Part shown: piece after piece, positions 1-5,316 of the stretch
Layout: every line of letters starts with the position of its first letter
Numbering within the stretch: the first letter of the stretch is position 1
Source: Verrucomicrobiota bacterium
GTDB lineage: Bacteria > Verrucomicrobiota > Verrucomicrobiia > Limisphaerales > JAEYXS01
Direction of reading: 5' to 3'
Assembly (NCBI GenBank): GCA_021156225.1
Contig: JAJNBN010000222.1
Location: forward strand, 1-6,324
DNA: 6,324 nucleotides
Notes under the pieces: generated by a model
The model's database searches: none
What the model saw: only the letters and a program-made list of their open reading frames with translations
Told to the model about the DNA's origin: nothing
Position numbers and translations under genes: made by a program

Positions 1-1
1 G

Positions 2-664
2 GCGACGTGCGGCCAGTTTGGACCGTTCGCCGCAGGATTGCTGGTGACTTGGGCAGCGAGTGGCCGCGCGGGACTCCGTGAATTCTTCGGGAGACTGGTT
101 CGCTGGCGCCTCGGGCCGGTCTGGCTCGCAGTCAGTCTGCTGTTGCTTCCCGTGACGATGTTGCTGGCGATTCTTCTGTTCGCTTCCGTCAATGGCAGCG
201 TTGCGGCCCTGCGATTCCGCGAGACTTGGGCGAGCCTCCCCGCCCATTTTGTTTTCATGCTGTTGCTGGGCGGACCACTCGGAGAGGAACCGGGCTGGAG
301 AGGATTTGCACTGCCGCGTCTGCAAGCTCGATATGGTTCAGTGCGGGCGAGTCTTTGGCTCGGACTGCTTGGCGCGGGATGGCATTTGCCGTTGTGGTGG
401 ATGTATCCGCCTCCGACATCCTACCCGCTGTTTGTCGCCGGAGCGGTGCTGTTGACCTTTCTTTTTACGTGGCTGTTCAATCACACCGGGGGCAGCGTCC
501 TCTACAGTTTGATTTTTCACACCTCCTTGAGCATCGCGAGTGTTCGTTTGCCCGACGTTCCCGCCTATCATCTTTGGGTTCCATGCCTGCTCTCGCTGGT
601 GTTGGGGATTCTCCTGTGGGACCGACGCCTGCGATTAACCCCACATGAACTCCAAGCCGCCTAA
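2..664 (+). CDS. CPBP family intramembrane metalloprotease, 5' truncated
   Basis: Membrane protease of the CPBP (CAAX protease/bacteriocin-processing, also called Abi) family. These cleave substrates within the membrane or act in bacteriocin self-protection; the substrate here is unknown. The frame is open from the window edge, and the upstream residues GQFGPFAAG fit the family, so the true start lies outside; the TTG at 38 is probably internal. Visible motifs are GEEPGWRGFALPRL (the EExxxR motif, Glu codons at 284 and 287), GWHLPLW near 380-400, and a later FNHTGGSVLYSLIFH segment that supplies further metal-site His residues. Several hydrophobic segments flank them. The final motif reads FHTSLS where an Asn is common. 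The TAA stop lies inside the inverse core GCCTAAC of the following attC, so the recombination site supplies the stop. Family call is firm, role is not. Confidence 0.88.
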   Translation, partial: ATCGQFGPFAAGLLVTWAASGRAGLREFFGRLVRWRLGPVWLAVSLLLLPVTMLLAILLFASVNGSVAALRFRETWASLPAHFVFMLLLGGPLGEEPGWRGFALPRLQARYGSVRASLWLGLLGAGWHLPLWWMYPPPTSYPLFVAGAVLLTFLFTWLFNHTGGSVLYSLIFHTSLSIASVRLPDVPAYHLWVPCLLSLVLGILLWDRRLRLTPHELQAA

Positions 665-708
665 CCATGCGCTGCATCCCGCGGCTGCGGGATTGGTCGT
701 TAGGCGGC
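656..708 (+). repeat. attC site 1, very short (core to core 659-705)
   Basis: Inverse core GCCTAAC (659-665) and core GTTAGGC (699-705) pair perfectly, and pairing extends outward to GCCGCCTAAC/GTTAGGCGGC (10 bp). Inside, TCCCGC (677-682) pairs with GCGGGA (687-692) around a GGCT loop. At 47 bp it is shorter than the usual attC range of about 57-141 bp. The segment TTGGTC before the core groups it with the sites at 4536 and 5311. The left part, CATGCGCTGCA, matches the 5' end of the other lineage. Confidence 0.8.
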
Positions 709-745
709 AGGGGGCATTTTCGACCATCTACCGTCTCACAAGATA

Positions 746-1174
746 ATGAAAACGATCCTCAACATCTCGGTTCTGGCTTTTCTACTCGTGATCGCCTCCA
801 ACCAGTGCTTCGCCTTGAGGGAGATTGCGCCTCTCACCAAGGCAGAGGCCAAAAAGTTGGGTATCGAACTGCGGGCGAGGCCGGCTGGCCCTGGTGCCGT
901 GTGGCTGGAGCTTGAGTTCAAGCCCGAGGGCCAGCTGAAGCAGTTCACCCATGTAGAACTGAATATCACCGCGGGAGAGAAGTCGGTGGTTGTTTCCGCG
1001 GGATTGCGGGAGACGCGGTCGAGTTCGGGGAGCGTCGTGGTCTCGCTTACGGTCAGCCGAGCCCACCTCGAAAAGACCATCCTATCGGTAGTGATGCGCG
1101 ACCCGGACGAGGCTGGTGACCATACCTACGAACTGAAGATGAAAGATTTTGTGGATCTGGAGAAAGTCCGATGA
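746..1174 (+). CDS. Small exported protein of unknown function
   Basis: A 142-residue protein that I cannot assign to a family. Residues 1-23 look like a Sec signal peptide: Lys at 2, a hydrophobic core ILNISVLAFLLVIA, and a plausible cleavage after CFA. Cys21 is not in a convincing lipobox, so a lipoprotein is unlikely. The mature part has alternating hydrophobic strands (AVWLELEF, THVELNITAG, SVVVSAGL, GSVVVSLTVS, TILSVVMRD, TYELKMKDF), suggesting a beta-sandwich of periplasmic or secreted type. It is the sole gene between attC 1 and attC 2, starting 41 bp after the core. No Shine-Dalgarno sequence precedes the ATG. The stop TGA lies 10 bp before the attC 2 inverse core, so this protein probably has its native end. 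Confidence 0.8.
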   Translation: MKTILNISVLAFLLVIASNQCFALREIAPLTKAEAKKLGIELRARPAGPGAVWLELEFKPEGQLKQFTHVELNITAGEKSVVVSAGLRETRSSSGSVVVSLTVSRAHLEKTILSVVMRDPDEAGDHTYELKMKDFVDLEKVR

Positions 1175-1184
1175 AGCCCGCAAC

Positions 1185-1277
1185 GCCTAACCATGCGCTG
1201 CAGCGAACCCGGCGGGAGCGTCGTGGTTGCAATCGTGGCGTCCCGTGGGCCGGGTCGCTGAGCTTTATACGTTAAGC
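1185..1277 (+). repeat. attC site 2, 93 bp, best-preserved member of lineage A
   Basis: Inverse core GCCTAAC (1185-1191) and core GTTAAGC (1271-1277). Inside, CAGCGAACCCGGC (1201-1213) pairs with GCCGGGTCGCTG (1249-1260), leaving one unpaired A (1206 or 1207). Such an extrahelical base is what integron integrases use to recognise the strand. A further inner stem joins GGGA (1214-1217) to TCCC (1241-1244). The 3' end CGCTGAGCTTTATACGTTA recurs exactly in attC 4 and with two changes in attC 5. Confidence 0.9.
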
Positions 1278-1299
1278 CACTTGGCACTCCTGCTTTCAT

Positions 1300-1779
1300 A
1301 TGAGTATCACAGAAAAACCAAGACCACCGTTTCCGCCTTTCGATGTTGAATCAGCCGCCAAGAAGGTTCGGATGGCAGAGGATGCTTGGAATACCCGCGA
1401 CCCAGAGCGAGTTTCGCTGGCTTACACTCCTGACAGTGTTTGGCGTAATCGCTCGGAGTTTTTTAGTGGACGGGATGCCATTGTCCAATTTCTCACCCGT
1501 AAATGGAGTAGAGAGCTAGACTACCGCCTCATCAAGGAACTGTGGGCTTTTCATGGCCATCGCATAGCCGTCCGCTTTGCCTATGAGTGGCACGACAATT
1601 CAGGGAATTGGTTTCGTTCCTACGGGAACGAAAACTGGGAGTTTGACGAATACGGTTTCATGCGACGACGCATCGCCAGCATCAATGACCTTCCGATTCA
1701 AGATAGCGACAGGAAGTATCACTGGCCGCTGGGTCGGCGCCCTGACGACCACCCAAGCCTTTCCGATCTTGGCCTATGA
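1300..1779 (+). CDS. DUF1348 family, NTF2-like (SnoaL-type fold) protein
   Basis: A 159-residue protein that matches DUF1348, a nuclear transport factor 2-like superfamily of small alpha+beta barrels with no agreed enzymatic role. Supporting features are the opening helix with EDAWNTRDPERVSLAYTPDSVWRNR, the FFSGRDAIVQFL segment, KWSRELDYRLIKELWAF, and the strand VRFAYEWHDNSGNWFRSYGNENWEFDEYG, followed by RRRIASIND. Length fits the family, so the gene appears complete. The ATG lies 23 bp after the attC 2 core without a recognisable ribosome binding site. Its stop is 7 bp before a half attC (1787-1816), after which a GNAT gene follows with no complete site between, so the two probably travel or remain fixed together. 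Confidence 0.85.
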   Translation: MSITEKPRPPFPPFDVESAAKKVRMAEDAWNTRDPERVSLAYTPDSVWRNRSEFFSGRDAIVQFLTRKWSRELDYRLIKELWAFHGHRIAVRFAYEWHDNSGNWFRSYGNENWEFDEYGFMRRRIASINDLPIQDSDRKYHWPLGRRPDDHPSLSDLGL

Positions 1780-1786
1780 TGACGTC

Positions 1787-1816
1787 GCCTAACCAAACGC
1801 TGCAGCGACCACCGGC
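1787..1816 (+). repeat. Half attC (site 3): left arm only, core missing
   Basis: GCCTAACCAAACGCTGCAGCGACCACCGGC matches the left arm of attC 2 (inverse core, then GCTGCAGCGA-CC-CCGGC). The next gene's ATG at 1817 follows immediately. There is no complementary right arm and no GTTRRRY core. The expected right arm containing GCCGGGTCGCTG and the core GTTRRRY has been lost, so integrase should not be able to cut here. Confidence 0.75.
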
Positions 1817-2272
1817 ATGCAAACATTTTCCATAGCGCCCGCTGCCGCCAGTGATTGCCCTGAATGCGCACGCCTTTTGGTTGAGCAACTTGGCGAGCAT
1901 GGCGTTGACGCTTCTACCGGGCAGTTGTTACGTGTATTGGAAAGAGTGGTGGCCGATGGAGCACGCGGCTTTATCCTGCTGGCGCGAGACGACCTTCGGA
2001 TTGTCGGTGTCGCCTATGTCGCCACGATTCTGAGCGCAGAGCATTGTGGTCTCGTCGCATGGCTTGAGGAGCTTTATGTCACGCCTTCCCTTCGGTCTCA
2101 GGGCATCGGCACGGCGTTGGTAACCGCAGTCCTGGAGCGTGCGCGTGAGATGGATATTGTGGCGATAGATTTGGAGATCGATGCAGGTCACAGTCGCGCC
2201 GAGTCGCTGTATCGAAGATTCGGCTTTCGTCGTTTGGATCGTTCCCGATGGGTAAGAGGGTTGTCAAAATGA
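1817..2272 (+). CDS. GNAT family N-acetyltransferase
   Basis: A 151-residue cytosolic acetyltransferase of the GCN5-related fold, which transfers acetyl from acetyl-CoA to an amine; the substrate cannot be read from sequence. Motif A is clear: LEELYVTPSLRSQGIGTALV (about 83-102), with R93-S-Q-G-I-G-T99 forming the pyrophosphate loop, followed by the helix AVLERAREM. Motif B appears as IDLEIDAGHSRAESLYRRFGFRRL (117-140). The N-terminal segment IAPAAASDCPECARLLVEQL is also typical. The protein is full length. The ATG abuts the truncated attC 3 with no leader of its own and no Shine-Dalgarno sequence, so the original 5' end of this cassette was probably removed. Translation may depend on the upstream DUF1348 gene, whose stop is 37 bp away. 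Confidence 0.92.
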   Translation: MQTFSIAPAAASDCPECARLLVEQLGEHGVDASTGQLLRVLERVVADGARGFILLARDDLRIVGVAYVATILSAEHCGLVAWLEELYVTPSLRSQGIGTALVTAVLERAREMDIVAIDLEIDAGHSRAESLYRRFGFRRLDRSRWVRGLSK

Positions 2273-2276
2273 AGTC

Positions 2277-2432
2277 GCCCAACCATGCGCTGCCGTGTCT
2301 TGCCGAAGCCGGGCGAAGGCAGAAGCGAACCCGGCCTGACGTCGCGGTTTGCAATCGTGATGTCCCTAGCTGTCGCGCCGTAGCGCTGGGCGCAGGCGGG
2401 TGCGCCGTGTCGCTGAGCTTTATACGTTAGGC
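2277..2432 (+). repeat. attC site 4, long (156 bp), lineage A with a repeated internal module
   Basis: Inverse core GCCCAAC (2277-2283) and core GTTAGGC (2426-2432). It shares AGCGAACCCGGC, GGTTTGCAATCGTG and the 3' end CGCTGAGCTTTATACGTTA with attC 2. It carries an extra left-arm block at 2296-2322 that resembles the right-arm block at 2371-2400 and the block at 2822-2849 in attC 5. The extra block makes it longer than most described attC sites. Confidence 0.85.
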
Positions 2433-2445
2433 GGCTTCGCGCATC

Positions 2446-2754
2446 ATGGGACTTCCAACCTACAACTGTTCAGAAGATTTGCCGGAGGCAGTTCCAGCCA
2501 CACTGAGTCCCCACGGCATCCGAGTCACGTCGCGCTCAGTTCCCGGTTGTCGCCACGCCTACCGATTCCGGCAAGGGCTTGGCACTGTTGACTTTGGCGG
2601 CTTCGTTGAGAAGCAGGGCGAACCTTACACTTTTCATCTCGTGTGCAGTTCCAATCCATTATTTTGGTTTTTTGATATGCGGTTGCTTTCCCGGGTAGAG
2701 CGGATATTGCTGTCGCAAGGCGCGTCACACTGGAATCCACCAGATGAGAATTGA
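2446..2754 (+). CDS. Orphan 102-residue cassette protein, function unknown
   Basis: I do not recognise a family. It has no signal peptide or clear transmembrane helix, although HLVCSSNPLFWFFDMRLLSRV (64-84) is strongly hydrophobic and aromatic. Cys at 8, 35 and 67 form no obvious metal motif. The segment GTVDFGGFVEKQGEPYTFHLVC looks like paired beta strands, and the C-terminal SRVERILLSQGASHWNPPDEN like a helix and tail. It is the only gene between attC 4 and attC 5, and its position (ATG 13 bp after the core, stop just before the next inverse core) supports a genuine cassette gene. An alternative start could lie further in, but this ATG fits the spacing of other cassettes here. Confidence 0.68.
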   Translation: MGLPTYNCSEDLPEAVPATLSPHGIRVTSRSVPGCRHAYRFRQGLGTVDFGGFVEKQGEPYTFHLVCSSNPLFWFFDMRLLSRVERILLSQGASHWNPPDEN

Positions 2755-2757
2755 GCC

Positions 2758-2881
2758 GTCTAACCATTCGCGGCAGCGAACCCGGCATGGCGTCGTGGTT
2801 TGCCATCGTTGCATCCCAGCCTGTCGCGCCGAAGCCGGGCGAAGGCGGGTGCACCCGGCCGCTAAGCTTTATACGGTAGGC
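2758..2881 (+). repeat. attC site 5, 124 bp, lineage A with mutated core (GGTAGGC)
   Basis: Inverse core GTCTAAC (2758-2764). It shares CAGCGAACCCGGC, GTCGTGGTTTGC and AAGCTTTATACG with attC 2 and 4. The core at 2875-2881 reads GGTAGGC instead of GTTAGGC, so the invariant GTT at the crossover point is broken. The left and right arms also pair less well than in attC 2. Confidence 0.8.
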
Positions 2882-2886
2882 AGAAA

Positions 2887-3531
2887 ATGAAAACCGCAGT
2901 GCTTTGGTTGGTTGCTCTTCTATGCGTCGGGGTCGCCGGCTACGCAGTTTATTCCTACGCCGTGCTTGCCCCCGGGACCACCGTTGCACCAGCGATGAAG
3001 GCGACTTACGAAGCACACAAAATCAGAATCCTCGTGCATGTGTTCTTTGCCGCCATTGCCTTGCTCGTGGGTCCTTTCCAGTTTTTCCCGGCAGTCCGAA
3101 AACGCCGCGTGATTCACCGAACCCTTGGTTACATATACTTCGGATCGGTTCTGGTCGGCGGCGTCGCAGGACTTGGCATGGCGGTTATCGCCTATGGTGG
3201 CCTGGTGTCGAAAGTCGGTTTCGGCGCCCTCGCAGTGCTTTGGCTGTTTACCGCAGCGAAAGCGCTGTTTGCCATTCGCAGCGGGTCTTACGATGCGCAC
3301 GAAGTTTGGGCGATCCGCTGCTTCGCCCTCACATTTGCAGCGGTGACACTTCGCATCTACTTGGGCGTTTTCTTTGGCTTGGGCGTCCCTTTCGATGCAT
3401 TTTATCCCGCACTCGGGTGGCTCTGCTGGGTGCCGAATCTCCTGTTTGCAGAGTGGATTATTCTACCCCGAATCAGAAAGCCGAAAAAGGCGCTCGAGCC
3501 AACGCCGGAAACTGGCGCGGCTCATCTTTGA
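2887..3531 (+). CDS. DUF2306-like polytopic membrane protein
   Basis: A 214-residue integral membrane protein with about six hydrophobic spans (roughly 4-27, 47-67, 81-106, 110-130, 143-166 and 174-194). The pattern of conserved residues matches DUF2306: His in helix 2 (H44, H51), GPFQFFPAVRKRRVIHRTLGYIY (62-84, H77), and SYDAHEVWAIRCFALTFAAVTLR (134-156, H138). The function of the family is unknown; the His residues suggest metal or haem binding, which is inference. AGG at 2878-2880, six bases before the ATG and within the core site, is the nearest thing to a ribosome binding site. The last residues KALEPTPETGAAHL are encoded by attC-like DNA, so the natural end was probably around residue 200 and the tail is an acquired read-through. 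Confidence 0.82.
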   Translation: MKTAVLWLVALLCVGVAGYAVYSYAVLAPGTTVAPAMKATYEAHKIRILVHVFFAAIALLVGPFQFFPAVRKRRVIHRTLGYIYFGSVLVGGVAGLGMAVIAYGGLVSKVGFGALAVLWLFTAAKALFAIRSGSYDAHEVWAIRCFALTFAAVTLRIYLGVFFGLGVPFDAFYPALGWLCWVPNLLFAEWIILPRIRKPKKALEPTPETGAAHL

Positions 3532-3539
3532 CGTTAGGC
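3497..3539 (+). repeat. Reduced attC (site 6) overlapping the end of the DUF2306 gene
   Basis: A good core GTTAGGC lies at 3533-3539, but the only inverse-core candidate is AGCCAAC (3497-3503), which fits imperfectly. Between them, GAGCC (3496-3500) and CGCC (3503-3506) pair with GGCG (3514-3517) and GGCTC (3519-3523), forming a hairpin. The element is 43 bp and lacks an outer stem. The core itself marks the start of the next cassette. Confidence 0.55.
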
Positions 3540-3549
3540 CGCATCACCG

Positions 3550-3948
3550 ATGAACACTAAAGATCGCATCACGATTGAGGGAGGCTGCTTTTGCGGGGCG
3601 GTCAGGTTTCGTGGTGAGCTTGACCTGCTGTCCGTTTGTCACTGCCATTGCGAGGACTGCCGGCGCGCGTCTGGTGCCCCCTTTGTCACGTGGGCCTGTT
3701 TTGAACGAGACCGCTTTCACATCACCGGATCGCCCAAACGACACTTCAAGAACGTGCGAACCAGATACTTCTGCCCGGACTGTGGCACTCAATTATTCTG
3801 GCTTAAATCTGAGGATGAACCCATCATTTGTGCCACGGTCGGCAGCTTTGATGATCCACGCCCGATCGCTCCGCAAATGCATATTTGGACCGAAGACAAG
3901 CTCCCTTGGATCTCTCTGTCTGACAACCTGCCTGAGCATCCGCGATGA
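3550..3948 (+). CDS. GFA/CENP-V (Mss4-like) zinc-binding family protein
   Basis: A 132-residue protein of the glutathione-dependent formaldehyde-activating enzyme (GFA)/CENP-V superfamily, whose Mss4-like fold is held by zinc. Metal ligands are visible as C13-F-C15-G, C30-H-C32-H-C34-E-D-C37 and C75-P-D-C78-G. Family landmarks include GGCFCGAVRF, CHCEDCRRASGAPF, the ITGSPKRHF strand, RYFCPDCGTQLFW and VGSFDDP. Many such proteins are annotated as formaldehyde-processing by homology only; enzymatic activity here is not shown. Length is typical, so the gene is complete. The ATG lies 10 bp after the core GTTAGGC, whose AGG may act as a weak ribosome binding site. The next gene starts 23 bp after its stop without an attC. 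Confidence 0.93.
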   Translation: MNTKDRITIEGGCFCGAVRFRGELDLLSVCHCHCEDCRRASGAPFVTWACFERDRFHITGSPKRHFKNVRTRYFCPDCGTQLFWLKSEDEPIICATVGSFDDPRPIAPQMHIWTEDKLPWISLSDNLPEHPR

Positions 3949-3971
3949 TCTGACGATAAAGCGCACCCATC

Positions 3972-4280
3972 ATGTTCATAGATCCGGATAACCCGTTGGG
4001 CGCTGAAATCCTGCAAGAGGCAGGCGCAGCCTATTTTGCGGAGTGCAAAAAGATGGTCGCGGCTCTGGAAGCGCTGAAGACTTTCGACAGTGCGGTTGGT
4101 GGCGTGGCCCGGGAAGAGGAGCGGCTGGCACGCCGCGCTCAGTTGCTTGATGCTGCTGCCGAGCGGGTTTATTTTGTCCTCATCCAACGTGACGCCATGC
4201 AACTTTCCGGGTCCGAGACGTTTCTGGATGATTACGAAGTCCCGGCAGAGGTGCGAACGTGGAGAGGACAGCGCAAGTGA
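3972..4280 (+). CDS. DUF6665-like small helical protein
   Basis: A 102-residue, probably soluble and almost wholly helical protein. The order NPLGAEILQEAGAAYFAECKKMVAALEALKTFD, then LLDAAAERVYFVLIQRDAMQLSGSETFLDDYEVPAEV, resembles DUF6665 proteins as I remember them: a helical N-terminal half, then a 'QRE-A-GL' helix and a terminal 'Y-VP-EV' motif. The match is from memory and moderate. Function is unknown. It sits between the GFA gene (23 bp upstream) and a small membrane protein gene (ATG 8 bp downstream of its stop), with no recombination site on either side, so it is likely co-transcribed and perhaps translationally coupled. A GTTGGGC string at 3995 falls inside the coding region and has no partner. 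Confidence 0.72.
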   Translation: MFIDPDNPLGAEILQEAGAAYFAECKKMVAALEALKTFDSAVGGVAREEERLARRAQLLDAAAERVYFVLIQRDAMQLSGSETFLDDYEVPAEVRTWRGQRK

Positions 4281-4288
4281 CACCCGCC

Positions 4289-4600
4289 ATGAAAACTCGC
4301 ACATCATCGCTCATCTGGCTCACGAGCTTCGCGGCGGTCGTCGTTCTCTACGCCTTTGCCACTGCGCCTGCTTGGATTCTCATGAGAGACTCAGACAGCG
4401 TTTTCGCGAAGATTGCGCAGCGGATGTATTCGCCAGTTTACTTGGCACGGCAGCATTCGGAGTTGGTGGACGGATTCTATCAACAGCAGTGGGATTATTG
4501 GTTTCCGATTCTCGGATGTGACAGCACATCACAACGCTCAATCATGCACCGCAGCGCCCTGTCAGTGCGGAAAACCAAGCAATTATCCACCGAACTTTAA
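4289..4600 (+). CDS. Small one-span membrane protein with an attC-derived C-terminal tail
   Basis: A 103-residue protein with one clear membrane segment (about residues 8-31, SLIWLTSFAAVVVLYAFATAPAWIL), followed by a conserved-looking stretch MYSPVYLARQHSELVDGFYQQQWDYWF. I know of similarly organised small membrane proteins in environmental bacteria but cannot name a family. The ATG at 4289 is preferred over one at 4259, which would overlap the previous gene and put charged residues before the helix. Residues from about 83 onward (QRSIMHRSALSV to the end) are read from attC DNA beginning at 4536, so the native protein probably ended near residue 76-82 and the tail is incidental. It is the third gene of a block that lacks internal recombination sites. 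Confidence 0.65.
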   Translation: MKTRTSSLIWLTSFAAVVVLYAFATAPAWILMRDSDSVFAKIAQRMYSPVYLARQHSELVDGFYQQQWDYWFPILGCDSTSQRSIMHRSALSVRKTKQLSTEL

Positions 4601-4643
4601 TCAGCCACCAACACCAACAGACCCCTAACTTGGATCGTTAGAT
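4536..4643 (+). repeat. attC site 7, 108 bp, lineage B, inverse core mutated
   Basis: The left end reads GCTCAATCATGCACCGCAGC, aligning with GCCTAACCATGCGCTGCAGC of attC 2; the inverse core therefore has AAT instead of AAC. The right end is TTGGATC followed by the core GTTAGAT (4637-4643), matching attC 8 and attC 1. From TGCGGAAAACCA at 4566 onward it is clearly homologous to 5393 onward in attC 8. Confidence 0.72.
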
Positions 4644-5316
4644 GCTAAAAGTTATCTCGTCTCTTCAAGAAGTTACTCGTTCGAACGAATGCATGGTAAC
4701 ATTCACGAAAACGGGCCGGCATATCTTTGGCGGCGAATTATCAAACCTAAGTTTCAGCGGATTACCACTCCCTCGGCCTTTGCATAATTTTCTGACTATC
4801 GATACCAGCGACAAGAATTCTCCAGTCGTATTTCAAGGAGGAGAGTATTTGCCCCTCCTTTATCCGTTATCTTACGGTGAAGATGGCGGCTATATTTCTT
4901 ACCGGATGATCGGCGCCTTGGAGATCGAGATCACCTCCCTGCCTGAAGCCAAGGCTGAAAATTTCTTTCCCAAGTCCCTGCCGGTTAGAAAGGCCATGTT
5001 AACTCCATTAACCTATGCTGAACGAAGGATTTTGCATTCTGCCGTTCGCAACCCATCTCTCCAGGATGAATTCCGTCTGAAGAAATTGTGGAACAGGGAA
5101 TTTTTCAAAGTGTCTGGAATGATCGGCTATTACCCGAATAGATTTAAGTGTCTGACTTCAAAGTCGAAAAATTGTTCTGCATGGAAAATCGCCGAGTTTC
5201 CTGCCACCAAGATTCCCTTTGGAGATATTTGGGGTGAGTTCTCGAGTGCGAATTGGTTCATCTTTTCATTTTGTTTTGAATGCAATCAAATCCATGGTCA
5301 TTTTGAATGCACCTAA
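4642..5316 (+). CDS. Orphan 224-residue cassette protein with Cys/His-rich C-terminus
   Basis: I do not recognise a family. No signal peptide or transmembrane helix is evident. The C-terminal segment has CFECNQIHGHFEC (211-223), a CxxC followed by HxH and a Cys, plus C170 and C178; these could bind zinc, but this is inference. The gene is visibly richer in A+T than its neighbours and uses more AT-ending codons, suggesting a separate origin. The ATG overlaps the core site (GTTAGATG), leaving no leader within the cassette and no Shine-Dalgarno sequence; Met18 (4693) is an alternative start. The stop TAA lies inside the inverse core ACCTAAC of attC 8, so the final Thr and the stop come from the recombination site. 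It is the only gene in its cassette. Confidence 0.72.
   Translation: MLKVISSLQEVTRSNECMVTFTKTGRHIFGGELSNLSFSGLPLPRPLHNFLTIDTSDKNSPVVFQGGEYLPLLYPLSYGEDGGYISYRMIGALEIEITSLPEAKAENFFPKSLPVRKAMLTPLTYAERRILHSAVRNPSLQDEFRLKKLWNREFFKVSGMIGYYPNRFKCLTSKSKNCSAWKIAEFPATKIPFGDIWGEFSSANWFIFSFCFECNQIHGHFECT

Noticed and set aside
736..1080. Long antisense frames (also at 2525-3016, 3789-4307 and 2920-3300)
   Set aside because: They lie opposite genes with recognisable families, signal peptides or cassette-consistent boundaries, and their translations are rich in Arg, Pro and Ser with no recognisable domains.
3496..3530. Hairpin followed by ATCTTT as an intrinsic terminator
   Set aside because: There is no run of T residues and the hairpin sits inside a reduced attC, so recombination-site structure explains it better.
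3995..4001. GTTGGGC matching the attC core consensus
   Set aside because: It lies inside the DUF6665-like coding region (Asn-Pro-Leu-Gly), with no inverse core or complementary arm upstream between the two genes.
4259..4288. Earlier in-frame start for the small membrane protein
   Set aside because: It would overlap the preceding gene by 22 bases and add a polar stretch before the membrane helix. The ATG at 4289 gives a standard N-terminus.
4625..4643. CTAAC-7 bases-GTTAG as a tiny independent inverted repeat
   Set aside because: Alignment with attC 8 shows that this CTAAC is not at a conserved position; the pairing partner of the core is expected near 4536.
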